This document shows, in pieces, positions 34,255-45,053 of a stretch of 64,000 nucleotides of DNA. Made by a program: the position numbers and the translations under genes. Position 1 is the stretch's first letter, and each line of letters begins with the position of its first letter. Below the pieces are notes generated by a model. It saw only the letters and a program-made list of their open reading frames with translations, did no database searches and was not told the origin of the DNA. Source of the stretch: Streptococcus salivarius (lineage in GTDB: Bacteria; Bacillota; Bacilli; Lactobacillales; Streptococcaceae); assembly GCF_002094975.1 (NCBI RefSeq), contig NZ_CP015283.1, positions 1,783,501 through 1,847,500 on the forward strand, written 5' to 3'.

Positions 34255-34590
34255 ACGACTTAAAAAACAGCAGACAAATAATAGAAGGTCACTTAATGCC
34301 AGATCATGTTCATACGCTAGTAAGTATACCACCACGAATGAGTGTAGCTAGTTTTATGGGATATTTAAAAGGTAAAAGTGCATTAATGATGTTTGATAAA
34401 AATACCAATTTAAAATATAAATTTGGAAACAAACATTTTGGGGCAGAAGGTTTTTATGTAAGTACGATAGGACTTAATGAAGCCACAATTAAGAAATATA
34501 TCTAGGAACTAGTGAAGTATGATACCGCATTGAACAATTAAGTGTGAAAGAATATAAAAATCCCTTCAGTGATAACGGTAAGTAATGCGT
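34255..34590 (+). pseudogene. IS200-family TnpA remnant
   Basis: In frame from about 34278: QIIEGHLMPDHVHTLVSIPP retains the HUH motif (HVH), then SFMGYLKGKSALMMFD, KYKFGNKHFGAEGFYVSTIG and LNEATIKKYI, followed by a stop. The tail VKEYKNPFSDNGK is in another frame. The N-terminal half and the catalytic Tyr context are damaged. It is the better preserved of the two IS200 remnants in the window. Confidence 0.8.
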
Positions 34591-34797
34591 CTGCCTCTTT
34601 GAGAAGCTTATGACGAATAAAAGAAATAAAGGCTTGAACAAAGTGAAAGACTTCGTCTTAAGACGCTGGTTAGTATTATGGACTTATAGCCCTTAATCAA
34701 ACTACTCGTGAATTAAACTGCACCCCAAAAATTAGACAGAGAAAATCTAACTTTTGAGGTATTTTTATTACTTGAATATACAATATAAGATAACAAT
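34591..34797. mobile_element. Mixed IS debris, including an IS3 end and an IS30 left-end fragment
   Basis: A complete IS3-type left terminal repeat (CTGCACCCCAAAAATTAGAC) is at 34718, cut off at about 34769. Directly joined is TTGAATATACAATATAAG (34772-34789), the left end of the other IS30 element of this window. The sequence before 34718 is probably the 3' flank of the IS200 remnant. Confidence 0.6.
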
Positions 34798-35848
34798 AAA
34801 TTGCAAGAATAAGTGCAACATTTACTCAAACTCATCCTCTAGAGCTTCACAAGCAGTTCTGTAAGCTAAACATTTTCGCGGTCTGTGATTGATATCATAT
34901 AAGGCTTTGTTCAAAGCCTCCTCAGAGATAGCGGCTAAATCTGTTTTCTTTGGGAAATATTCTCTTAGTAAGCCATTTGCATTTTCATTGCTTCCTCTCT
35001 GCCAGGATGAATAGGCGTCCGCAAAGAAAAAGGGAATTCCTAAGTTCTCTACCAGAGGATAGCAGGCAAACTCTTTTCCCCTGTCTGAAGTGAAGGTTTT
35101 AAGAGCCTCTTTTGGAAATAGCTTACAAAGTTGTTCGATGGCTGAAAACATGGATTTGGCTGTTCTGTCTGGTATCTTGAAAGCTAAGTAAAAGCGCGTT
35201 TTTCGCTCCAGAAAGGTCGCTAAACAACCCTTGCTTTTGGCCTCTGGAAGACACCACAGTATCAAGCTCCCAGTGGCCAAAAGTCTCACGATTCCTGACC
35301 TCTTTAGGACGTTTGGCAATTGATGTGCCAATCCTAAATGTCCCACGTGTTTCTTTGGGTTGTCGAGTCTTTCCTTTACGACGCAGGACGCTTAAATCTA
35401 GATCAATCAAACCAGCGTAGAGCCAGTTATAGATGGTTTTGAAAGCTACCATTGGCTTTTGTTCAAGCTGATAGCGGCCACAAATCTGTTCAGGCGACCA
35501 GGAGGATTTTAATCCGTTCTCAATTTCCTTTTTCAACTTTGGTGTCAAACAAGGCTTCCGACCTTTTTGCTTATCCTGTGGTCGTACTGTTCCTGTACTA
35601 AGGCTGCGGGATAACCATTTTGGCATCGTCTTAATTCTCTTGAAATGGTAGACTTATGGACGCCAAGTTTACTTGCAATTTGGCAAGGTTTCAAACCTAA
35701 TTCTAAGTAGGTTTCTATCTTTATTCGGTGGGTTATGGTAAGATGGGAGTAGCTCATAGTTTTTCCTCGGGTTCTGTTTGTGTGGTTACTTACAGTTTAC
35801 ACCAATGAAAGGCTATGAGTTTTTTTGTTGCACTATATTTTACAATTT
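34798..35848 (-). mobile_element. IS30-family element with a frameshifted transposase
   Basis: Terminal inverted repeats: AAATTGCAAGAATAAGTGCA (34798) matches the complement of TGCACTATATTTTACAATTT (35829-35848) with a few differences. Length is about 1.05 kb. It differs clearly from the intact IS30 at 12.8 kb in both ends and protein. Confidence 0.75.
34822..35757 (-). pseudogene. IS30-family transposase, two frameshifts
   Basis: The reading moves through three frames. The first has the helix-turn-helix (MSYSHLTITHRIKIETYLEL, then ASKLGVHKSTISRELRR). The second, from about 35580, has KGRKPCLTPKLKKEIENGLK and HWELDTVVSSRG (first Asp). The third, from about 35240, has GCLATFLERKTRFYLAFK, FTSDRGKEFACYP (second Asp) and WQRGSNENANGLLREYFP (Glu). 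All catalytic residues are still encoded, so two small indels alone disable it. Confidence 0.85.
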
Positions 35849-35869
35849 ATCTAACAAAAAACATCGATT

Positions 35870-36490
35870 GATGGCTTCTTCAGTGGGATCCCTATCCGGT
35901 CCTCTCTAGATATTAGCTTTTCGTTACCCACTACAGTTGACAGAGAGCCTAATAAGTCTTATTGTGCGGTCAAGAAAACCTCTCCAATACTTGAAGAGGT
36001 TCGTTACTATGCTCAAGAATTGCTTCGTCTTTCTGAACGCAGACAGGCTGTCTTAAACGACATGGTAGCTCTAGCTCAGCCTTTACCAGAGTATGACATC
36101 TTACGGTCAATTCCTGGTATCGCAGAAACCACAGCGACATCTATCATTGGCGAATTGCGAGATATTCGTCGCTTTAAGTCTGCTAATCAAATCAACGCTT
36201 TTATCGGTATTGATCTCAAACACTATGAATCGGGAGATTTCCTAGGTCAAGAGCATATCACGAAGCGTGGGAATCCTTATGCAAGAAAAATTCTGTACAA
36301 ATGTATTCACAATATCGCTGCAGCTAGCCATACCAATCCTTGCCATATCGCAGATTTCTAAAAGACAATCGCAGACAACTTCAACCAAGCCACACACGAT
36401 TGCCTCTATACATCGCCTTATTAGGACAATATATTATCTTAAAATGCATAATAAACTTTACGACTATACTTTAGCCCAAAGTCATTAAAG
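35870..36490 (+). pseudogene. IS110-family transposase remnant, C-terminal half
   Basis: A Transposase_20 domain is readable: YDILRSIPGIAETTATSIIG, RRFKSANQINAFIGID, then GHITKRGNP-type sequence EHITKRGNPYARKILYKC and HIADF, after which a frameshift separates SQTTSTKPHTIASIHRLIRT. The N-terminal DEDD catalytic domain is missing. The same C-terminal part is found fused to IS3 at 11.06-11.31 kb on the opposite strand. Confidence 0.8.
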
Positions 36491-36670
36491 TCGTCTATGC
36501 CTTATAATTCTAACACCTTGTTCCAAAAAATGCCAGATAAGGTGTCGTTTTTTTATGCTCAAATGTCAGAAAAAACGGCTTGAACTATTCCTCAAACATT
36601 CCCTTCATGCACTTTCAGAAATAATGTTGAGTCAGAAACCGTATTATACTTGACAAATGGTAGAAAAGAG
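36491..36670. other. IS110 3' flank and non-coding spacer
   Basis: ACACCTT and AAGGTGT arms with TTTTTT at about 36510-36556 match a similar, diverged stretch near 10950-11050, so this belongs to the IS110 end. Nothing else is recognisable up to the pyk terminator. Confidence 0.5.
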
Positions 36671-36679
36671 CCCCAAAAA

Positions 36680-36700
36680 AGAAGACCCTTGGGATCTTCT
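36680..36700 (-). terminator. pyk terminator
   Basis: AGAAGACCC and GGGATCTTCT arms, followed on the minus strand by TTTTTTGGGG. Confidence 0.7.
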
Positions 36701-36731
36701 TTCTATTGTTTCTATTTAAGTACTACTTAAA

Positions 36732-38234
36732 TTATTTTACTGTGCGGATACGCATAGTGTTTGTACCACCTGTACCTACTGGAACACCAGCAACGATAAC
36801 AATGTTGTCACCAGATTCTACAAGACCTGATTCCAATGCAACTTTTTCAGCAACATCAAACATATCATCAGTTGAGCTTGGTTTTTCAGTAACTACTGGA
36901 ATAACACCCCAGTTAAGCATCAATGATTTTTGAGTAATTTCATCGAATGTTACAGCTAAGATATCAGCTTCTGGACGGTATTTAGAAATCAAACGAGCAG
37001 TGTTACCTGATTCAGTAAGAGCAACAACAAGTTTAATATCCATTGAGTTAGTAGCATCTTTAACTGCAGACGCAACTACTTCAGTCTTAGTTGAACGGTC
37101 AAATGTTGATGAATCAAGACGTCCATACTCTTTAAGAAGAGTTTGAGCGTTTTTATCAATTGTAGCCATTGTACGAACTGATTCAACTGGGTATTTACCA
37201 TTTGCAGACTCACCAGAAAGCATTGTAGCATCTGTACCATCGATAACTGCGTTAAATACGTCAGATACTTCAGAACGAGTTGCACGTGGTTTTTCTGTCA
37301 TTGTTTCAAGCATGTTAGTAGCTGTAACAACAACTTTACCAGCAGCGTTTACTTTAGTGATGATCATTTTTTGGTAAACTGGAACCATTTCGAATGGTAC
37401 TTCGATACCCATGTCACCACGAGCGATCATGATACCGTCAGCAGCTTCGATGATTTCATCGATGTTATCGATACCTTGTTGGTTTTCGATTTTAGCCAAC
37501 AATTGAACGTGACCGTTACCAGTTTCTTCACAGATAGCACGAACTTCTTGTACGTCTTTTGCAGTACGTACGAATGAGATAGCGATAAAGTTAAGACCTT
37601 GTTCAAGACCAAAACGGATATCAGCGTTATCACGTTCAGCAAGTGCTGGGAAAGGAATTTTAGTGTAAGGGATGTTTACACCTTTTTGTTTAGCGATGAT
37701 ACCATCATTTTCAACTTCAACGATGAATTCACGTTTTTCAGCATCTTTGTCTACTACACGAAGACCAAGTTTACCATCATCGACAAGAACTTGTTTACCA
37801 ACTTCTACATCGTCAAAAACGTCAAGTGCACCTGCAACGTTCAAAGCGATAACGTCGCGAGTTGATTTGATACCTTGTTTAGTAGCAACACGAATTTGTT
37901 CACCAGTTTTGTATGCATACTCTTTAGCATCACCTTCGAACAATTCAGTACGGATTTCAGGTCCTTTTGTATCAAGAAGGAAACCTACTTTTTGACCAGC
38001 AAGGTCTTCTGCCATACGAACGACATCCATACGTTCACCTTGTTCAGCGTGGTCACCATGTGAGAAGTTGAAACGGAAAACGTTGGCACCTTCCTTGATC
38101 AATTGAGCAATGTTTTTAGCAGATGCTTCACGGTCAAGTTTTTCACCCCAGTAACCATCTTCACCAAATTTTTTGCCGCCACGGATTTCAACCGCAGGAC
38201 CAAGTGTTGCAACGATTTTTACACGTTTATTCAT
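36732..38234 (-). CDS. pyk: Pyruvate kinase
   Basis: 500 residues. Last step of glycolysis, making pyruvate and ATP from PEP. Recognisable are VKIVATLGPAVE, FRFNFSHGDHAEQ, LLDTKGPEIRTE, the active-site block KIENQQGIDNIDEI and MIARGDMGIEVPFEMVPVYQ, and TATNMLETM. The C-terminal allosteric domain ends VPVGTGGTNTMRI. It follows pfkA by about 70 bases in the usual lactic acid bacterial las-like order, without ldh here. Codon use is strongly biased, as for a highly expressed gene. Confidence 0.97.
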   Translation of the reverse strand: MNKRVKIVATLGPAVEIRGGKKFGEDGYWGEKLDREASAKNIAQLIKEGANVFRFNFSHGDHAEQGERMDVVRMAEDLAGQKVGFLLDTKGPEIRTELFEGDAKEYAYKTGEQIRVATKQGIKSTRDVIALNVAGALDVFDDVEVGKQVLVDDGKLGLRVVDKDAEKREFIVEVENDGIIAKQKGVNIPYTKIPFPALAERDNADIRFGLEQGLNFIAISFVRTAKDVQEVRAICEETGNGHVQLLAKIENQQGIDNIDEIIEAADGIMIARGDMGIEVPFEMVPVYQKMIITKVNAAGKVVVTATNMLETMTEKPRATRSEVSDVFNAVIDGTDATMLSGESANGKYPVESVRTMATIDKNAQTLLKEYGRLDSSTFDRSTKTEVVASAVKDATNSMDIKLVVALTESGNTARLISKYRPEADILAVTFDEITQKSLMLNWGVIPVVTEKPSSTDDMFDVAEKVALESGLVESGDNIVIVAGVPVGTGGTNTMRIRTVK

Positions 38235-38304
38235 GATAAATAAAAACTCCCTTATATTTTTTGTCGCCTTAGCGACGGATTAACAATAATTTAAGTAACT
38301 GAGA

Positions 38305-39378
<1,074 letters not shown>

Positions 39379-39418
39379 CTAAATGGCTTTAAATTTGAAA
39401 AGATTTATTGTTTTTTTT

Positions 39419-42400
39419 TTATCGTAAAACCGTTTTCAACACATAAGGTGCTAATTCCTGATTAAGTTCCTCGTTCTTGGCTACTCTATATCTTTGACTA
39501 ACGATGGTTTCCTTACTTCCTTGATAACGAATAATGACAGGGATGTTTCCAGGATATTTAGCTAAGATTTGAGAAACTTCAATGTCTTTATCATGATTTT
39601 CAAGCAAGATCCAAAAACGCTCTGTACTAGCTTCCTCCATGTTTGATAAAATTAACTGAATGCGTCCGTCACGCTCTTGAGTCCGTCCCTCTAAATAAAA
39701 GAGACCACCTTCACTTAATTTATCCTTATGATAGAAATAAGTTTCTGGGAATAGAGTAACATCAAGTTTATTGATCCCATCAGTTACGTTCAGAAAGGCC
39801 ATCTGATCACCTTTTTTAGTTCTGATAATTCGAACGGACTCTAGCTGAACCAAAACAGTCGCCTTATTATTAACCGTCAAATCAGAAATTGGTTGATAGG
39901 GACGAGAGGCCATTTTTTGAGCTAGGTGTAAAGGATGAGGACTAAGCCCAACTCCTAGTAACTCCTGTTCTAAATTATAACGATCCGTCTGGCTATAGTC
40001 TTCATAATCAACCCAAGAATAAGAGGACTCTGCAAACAAACTTCCTAACTCATTGACAAAAGTAAAGAGGTTGTTTAAATTGCCAATGATTTTCTGACGA
40101 TTTGGTTCAAAAATATCAAACAAACCAATCTGGATGAGAGGTGTCAAAATATCGACTTTCTGATATTTACTAGGAATACGTGTTAAAAAGTCTTCTATAG
40201 AAATGTATTTGCCATTTTGTTTGCGATCCTCAATAATCCAAAGGGCAAAATCTCTTGGTAAGCCTTTGATAGTCTTAAGGCCTAATACAATCTTGCCATC
40301 TGAAATCTTGTCCAGATAGGGAATCCTATTAATATCGAGGCTAGCTAGGGAGAATCCATTTTCAATTGCATCCTTAATGTAATCACTTGACGAATAATTT
40401 AACATGACGTCATAGAATATCTGTGGGTAGTGCGTTTTGAAATAGGCTAACTGAAAGGCCAAAGCTGAGTAAGCATAGGCATGACTTCTATTAAAGCCAT
40501 AACCCGCAAACTTAGCCATCATACTAAAGAGGCGTTCAGCAATCTGTGGGTCACGTCCCAACTGACGACTTCCTTCCATGAACTCCTCGGACATCTTGGA
40601 CATTTCATTGGCATCTTTTTTAGACATCGCTCGACGAAGCAAATCGGCTTTTCCGAGTGTAAAGCCCGCAAATACTTGGGCAATCTGCATAACCTGCTCC
40701 TGATAGAGCATGATGCCATAAGTAGGCTCAAGAATTGGTGCAACTACTGGATCAATGAGATCTACTTTTTCCTTACCGTATTTACGAGCAATGAAATTAT
40801 CTGTATAATCGCTAGCTCCAGGACGGTTAAGAGAGGTTGTCGCTACGACTTCTTCGAACTTAGCAGGTTTAATTCGTTTAAGGAGGTTTATGGCACCCGC
40901 CTGCTCAAACTGAAAAATCCCCTTGGTCTTACCACTGGCAAAAAGTGCTAGGGTCTGTGGATCTTCCAAGTCAATGGATTTGATATCAATAGTGATGCCC
41001 TGCTCTTCTTCAAGCTTCTCCTTCATTTTTTGAACAAAGGTCAAATTACGGAGGCCCAAGAAATCCATCTTAAGCAAGCCATTGGCCTCGACTGCGGAGG
41101 CATCGTACTGAGTAACCATCATATCCTCACCAGCTTTTAGTGGAATATGGTTGGTAAGATCATCATCACTCATTACTATACCAGCAGCATGGATTGAGGT
41201 CTGTCTTGGCTGGCCTTCAATAGCCTTAGCAATTTCAAAAGCTCTCTGAAATTCCTGTCTCTGATTAATCAACTGTCTAAATGACATATTCTTCTCATAG
41301 ACAGAAGTCAGATTGTCACGAAAAGAAATCTTTTTACTTAGTTGGGACAGTTCAAATTCCTTAGCACCGAAACGTTTAAAAACATCTCGAATAGCCTGCT
41401 TGGCTCCAAAGGTTGAAAAGGTAACAATCTGAGCAGAGTGCTTACTACCATAACGGTCCCTAACATAATGAAGAAACTCACTTCGATAGATATCAGGCAA
41501 GTCGATATCAATATCAGGCATGCTATAACGCTCTTCATTTAGGAAACGCTCGAAAAGCAAGTCATTTTTAACGGGATCAATTCCAGTAATATCGAGGACA
41601 TAGGCCACCAAGCTTCCTGCAGCAGAGCCACGCCCCATTCCCATATAATAACCACGGCTACGCCCAAAGCTTAACAAGTCCCAGACAATCAAGAAATAAT
41701 CATCAAAGCCCATCTGATGAATGATAGACAATTCTTTATCTAAACGTTCCTGATAAACTGCTGAGGTTAACTTTTTAGACTCCAATCCAGATTGAGCTAA
41801 TTGACGTAATTGGTCAACTGCTGGCATATCACGATTAAAACGGGGAAGCTTCAAATCCGTATCAAATTGATAAGTAATGTCTGAAACAAGTTGCTCCAAA
41901 TTGTTCAAAGCCTCTGGAATATCACTATAGGCACTTTCAATTTCTTGAGGCGAGAAAAGAAGCTGATTCATAGGACAAATAGAGGCCTCTGACAAGGAAA
42001 CGTTTTGTGAGATGGCATGCAACATCTGAATCGTCGAGCGGTCTGCATTCTCAAAGTAACGCACTGTATGTAAAGGAACTACAGGATAATCAAACTCTTT
42101 ACCAACATCCTCTGGCCTCACCCCAATGAAAACCTCTGAACCAAGAGTCATCCCTGGCTCCCAGTCTTCACTTGGAAGGATGAGGGCAATAGCGTTTAGA
42201 TAGTCCGAAAAAGCTGTAAATTCACGCTGTCCCGAGGAAAGCTCTGTTGCCAACTTCATCAAATTTTTATAGCCCTGATTATTTTTAGCTAATAGACGAA
42301 AAGGAATTTTTCTTCCCTCGTAAAATAGATTAGCTTCCATACCAATCAAAGGACGTAAACCGTTTCTACTTGCAAGCTGGGCAAAATGATAGGCAGCATA

Positions 42401-42529
42401 GAGATTGTCACGATCCATTAAACCAAGGGCTTGGTAGCCAAGCTCTTTGGCACGCGCAACGTAGCTGTTCAAGTCTACGACACTATCCATGAAACTATAG
42501 ACGGATTTTGTATCCAATTGTGCAAACAT
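39419..42529 (-). CDS. dnaE: DNA polymerase III subunit alpha, DnaE type
   Basis: 1036 residues. N-terminal PHP domain (FAQLDTKSVYSFMDSVVDL), in which several metal ligands look substituted. The polymerase palm has MGRGSAAGSLVAY and PDIDIDLPDIYR with the catalytic Asp pair near residue 345. Later come a helix-hairpin-helix and an OB fold (ATVLVQLESVRIIRTKKGDQ). In Firmicutes DnaE extends primers before handing over to PolC. AGGAGG precedes the ATG. Divergence from pfkA spacing suggests separate transcription. Confidence 0.95.
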   Translation of the reverse strand: MFAQLDTKSVYSFMDSVVDLNSYVARAKELGYQALGLMDRDNLYAAYHFAQLASRNGLRPLIGMEANLFYEGRKIPFRLLAKNNQGYKNLMKLATELSSGQREFTAFSDYLNAIALILPSEDWEPGMTLGSEVFIGVRPEDVGKEFDYPVVPLHTVRYFENADRSTIQMLHAISQNVSLSEASICPMNQLLFSPQEIESAYSDIPEALNNLEQLVSDITYQFDTDLKLPRFNRDMPAVDQLRQLAQSGLESKKLTSAVYQERLDKELSIIHQMGFDDYFLIVWDLLSFGRSRGYYMGMGRGSAAGSLVAYVLDITGIDPVKNDLLFERFLNEERYSMPDIDIDLPDIYRSEFLHYVRDRYGSKHSAQIVTFSTFGAKQAIRDVFKRFGAKEFELSQLSKKISFRDNLTSVYEKNMSFRQLINQRQEFQRAFEIAKAIEGQPRQTSIHAAGIVMSDDDLTNHIPLKAGEDMMVTQYDASAVEANGLLKMDFLGLRNLTFVQKMKEKLEEEQGITIDIKSIDLEDPQTLALFASGKTKGIFQFEQAGAINLLKRIKPAKFEEVVATTSLNRPGASDYTDNFIARKYGKEKVDLIDPVVAPILEPTYGIMLYQEQVMQIAQVFAGFTLGKADLLRRAMSKKDANEMSKMSEEFMEGSRQLGRDPQIAERLFSMMAKFAGYGFNRSHAYAYSALAFQLAYFKTHYPQIFYDVMLNYSSSDYIKDAIENGFSLASLDINRIPYLDKISDGKIVLGLKTIKGLPRDFALWIIEDRKQNGKYISIEDFLTRIPSKYQKVDILTPLIQIGLFDIFEPNRQKIIGNLNNLFTFVNELGSLFAESSYSWVDYEDYSQTDRYNLEQELLGVGLSPHPLHLAQKMASRPYQPISDLTVNNKATVLVQLESVRIIRTKKGDQMAFLNVTDGINKLDVTLFPETYFYHKDKLSEGGLFYLEGRTQERDGRIQLILSNMEEASTERFWILLENHDKDIEVSQILAKYPGNIPVIIRYQGSKETIVSQRYRVAKNEELNQELAPYVLKTVLR

Positions 42530-42606
42530 GAAGGCCTCCTTTCTATCTTTCTATTATAGCATACGCTACTTGCAAAAACGCCTCTACCATATTAACTGTT
42601 TCAAAC

Positions 42607-42659
42607 AAAAAGAATGAGATAGAACAACATTTTTGATATTGTCCTTATCCCATTCTTTT
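42607..42659 (-). terminator. Terminator of the leucine operon
   Basis: Long imperfect hairpin, AAAAGAATGAGATAGAACAA against TTGTCCTTATCCCATTCTTTT, T-rich on both sides, 85 bases after the leuD stop. Confidence 0.75.
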
Positions 42660-42743
42660 AAGTACTCATTATTTTTTTACTAACACATCATTGCTTCTGA
42701 TAGCAAGATTGAATATCAAAGTTTAGAAAAACAACTTAGTCCC

Positions 42744-43334
42744 TTATTGCCAATATGATGGGCGTTGTTTTTCATAGGCAGCAATCAAATCTTCATATTG
42801 AAGAGTGATTCCAATATCATCAAGCCCTTCAACCAATTTACGTTTCCACTCATGATCGATATCAAATGGAAACTCTCCTGCTGAAGATTTAATGACTTGG
42901 TTTGGAAGGTCAATCGTGATTTCTTCACCCGCAGGAAGGGCAGCCAATTTTTGACGTACTTCCAAGGGTTGAACGATTGGCAACATACCATTCTTCAATT
43001 CGTTGTTATAGTGGATATCTGAAAATGATCCAGCGATAACACAGCGGAAACCATAGTCTTCCAATGCCCATGCAGCGTGTTCACGAGATGATCCTGAACC
43101 AAAGTTATCACCAGTAACCAAAATAGTCGCATCGCGATACTCAGGTTTGTTGAAGACAAAATCAGGATTTTCTTCGTAGTCATCATTAAGATAACGCCAT
43201 TCAAACATCAAATTCTTACCAAAGCCTTTTTTATCAACAGCTTTCAAGAATTGTTTGGGAATGAGTTGGTCCGTATCGATGTTATCATTCATCAAAGGTA
43301 CTGATTTCCCTGTATAGACGGTAAATTTTTCCAT
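42744..43334 (-). CDS. leuD: 3-isopropylmalate dehydratase small subunit
   Basis: 196 residues. Swivelling domain of isopropylmalate isomerase. [20 protein letters not shown] at the N-terminus and [20 protein letters not shown] contact the substrate. It partners with LeuC. Last gene of the operon, with AAGGGAGAAG between the leuC stop and this ATG. Confidence 0.95.
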   Translation of the reverse strand: MEKFTVYTGKSVPLMNDNIDTDQLIPKQFLKAVDKKGFGKNLMFEWRYLNDDYEENPDFVFNKPEYRDATILVTGDNFGSGSSREHAAWALEDYGFRCVIAGSFSDIHYNNELKNGMLPIVQPLEVRQKLAALPAGEEITIDLPNQVIKSSAGEFPFDIDHEWKRKLVEGLDDIGITLQYEDLIAAYEKQRPSYWQ

Positions 43335-43345
43335 TATCTTCTCCC

Positions 43346-44737
43346 TTATGCTTGAACTTCTGGCATATCGCGTACATCTACAAATTTACCAGCGATTGCC
43401 GCAGCTGCTGCCATTGCTGGACTACAAAGGTGAGTACGAGCTCCATATCCTTGACGTCCCTCGAAGTTACGGTTACTTGTAGATGCACAGTGAACGCCTT
43501 CTGGAACATGGTCTGGGTTCATACCAAGACACATTGAGCAACCTGGATCACGCCATTCAAATCCCGCATCCAAGAAAATTTTATCCAAACCAAGACGTTC
43601 AGCTTCTTTCTTAACTGGACGTGAACCTGGAACAACAATAGCTGTTAATGTTGGTGCGATATGTTTTCCTTTGACGAATTTAGCAGCTAACTCAAGGTCG
43701 CTGAGACGTGCGTTAGTACAAGAACCAATAAAGACATAGCCAAGATCGATATCTTTAGCATATTCGCCAGGCTTAACATCCATATACTCGTAAGCACGTT
43801 CATCATTAAAGTCTTTGATTTCTGGGAATGGTTGATCAAACTCAACACCCATTTCAGGGTTAGTTCCCCATGTAACCATAGGTGCCAATTCTGAAACATC
43901 AATAGTGATTACTTTATCATATTCAGCATCTGGATCTGAAACCAAGGTTTTCCAGTCAGCTACTGCTTCTTCAAACTTCTCACCCTTAGGTGCGCATGGA
44001 CGCCCTTCAACATAATCATAAGTTTTTTGGTCTGGATTCATAAGACCCATCTTAGCACCAAATTCAATAGACATGTTACAGATAGTCATGCGTTCATCCA
44101 TTGAAAGTGCATCAATAGCTTCACCACAATATTCAACCGCGTATCCTACACCAGCATCAACACCATAGCGTGCAATAAGTGCAAGAATAAAGTCTTTTGA
44201 ATAGACACCTGGCTGAGGTTTACCAACAAATTTCACCTTCATTTTCTTAGGTTTTACTTGCCACAAACATTGTGTCGCAAAGACATGTTCTACCTCAGAT
44301 GTACCAATACCAAAGGCAATGGCACCAAAGGCACCGTGAGTAGCCGTATGACTATCCCCACAGACGACAAATTTACCGGGTTGACTGCGACCTGTTTCAG
44401 GACCAACCATGTGGACAATCCCCTGACGAGCAGTACCGTGGGTAGCCGCATCAATACCAAATTCTTCAACGTTTTTCGCCAAAGTATCAATTTGGTTTTT
44501 AGAAATAAGGTCACGAATGTTAAAAATATCAACCGTAGGAACGTTGTGGTCTGTCGTACCAAAAGTTAAATCTGGGCGACGAACTTTACGTCCAGCATCA
44601 CGAAGTCCTTGAAAGGCCTGTGGACTTGTAACCTCGTGAATATAATGCTGATCCACATACATCAATTGTGGTTCGCCCTCGTTTCCAGTAACGACGTGGC
44701 GTTCCCAAAGTTTATCAAAAATTGATTTTCCGCTCAT
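43346..44737 (-). CDS. leuC: 3-isopropylmalate dehydratase large subunit
   Basis: 463 residues. Iron-sulfur aconitase-like subunit that isomerises 2- to 3-isopropylmalate. Cluster cysteines lie in [14 protein letters not shown] and [13 protein letters not shown]; substrate motifs include [10 protein letters not shown] and [18 protein letters not shown]. Start is the ATG of [10 protein letters not shown] with GGAG upstream. Separated from leuB by the small DUF1294 gene. Confidence 0.96.
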   Translation of the reverse strand: MSGKSIFDKLWERHVVTGNEGEPQLMYVDQHYIHEVTSPQAFQGLRDAGRKVRRPDLTFGTTDHNVPTVDIFNIRDLISKNQIDTLAKNVEEFGIDAATHGTARQGIVHMVGPETGRSQPGKFVVCGDSHTATHGAFGAIAFGIGTSEVEHVFATQCLWQVKPKKMKVKFVGKPQPGVYSKDFILALIARYGVDAGVGYAVEYCGEAIDALSMDERMTICNMSIEFGAKMGLMNPDQKTYDYVEGRPCAPKGEKFEEAVADWKTLVSDPDAEYDKVITIDVSELAPMVTWGTNPEMGVEFDQPFPEIKDFNDERAYEYMDVKPGEYAKDIDLGYVFIGSCTNARLSDLELAAKFVKGKHIAPTLTAIVVPGSRPVKKEAERLGLDKIFLDAGFEWRDPGCSMCLGMNPDHVPEGVHCASTSNRNFEGRQGYGARTHLCSPAMAAAAAIAGKFVDVRDMPEVQA

Positions 44738-44767
44738 AAAATACTCCAAATATAATCTAAGGATTAG

Positions 44768-45049
44768 CTAATCCGAAAGTCTTGTTAGAATAAGGTATAA
44801 AATAACGACATCAATAACAATGCCCATAAGCCAACATAGCTTAAAATACCATTTGTTAATTTTATGTCTAAAAAATTTCCCACCTAGAAAGGCACCAATA
44901 CCACCGAAAATCAGAGTCTGCAATAATAATGCCTTCTCAGAAATCCGTCTTTTATGTTGAATGGCCTTGCTTTTATCAAGTCCATAAGCACATAAAACAA
45001 GGAGATTCCATACCAACAAAACGCTTAGTAACACTAGTTTTAGTGTCAT
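44768..45049 (-). CDS. DUF1294 family membrane protein within the leucine operon
   Basis: 93 residues with three hydrophobic helices (residues 3-23, about 43-57, about 69-90). The loop DKSKAIQHKRRISEKALLLQ and GGIGAFLGGKFFRHKINKWYF are typical of DUF1294. It begins only four bases after the leuB stop and ends about 30 bases before leuC, so it must be cotranscribed with the leucine genes. Function is unknown; a link to leucine metabolism is not established. Confidence 0.85.
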   Translation of the reverse strand: MTLKLVLLSVLLVWNLLVLCAYGLDKSKAIQHKRRISEKALLLQTLIFGGIGAFLGGKFFRHKINKWYFKLCWLMGIVIDVVILYLILTRLSD

Positions 45050-45053
45050 GAGT

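Noticed and set aside
40481..40951. 156-codon plus-strand frame inside dnaE
   Set aside because: Lies wholly within the dnaE catalytic region on the opposite strand; no family likeness.
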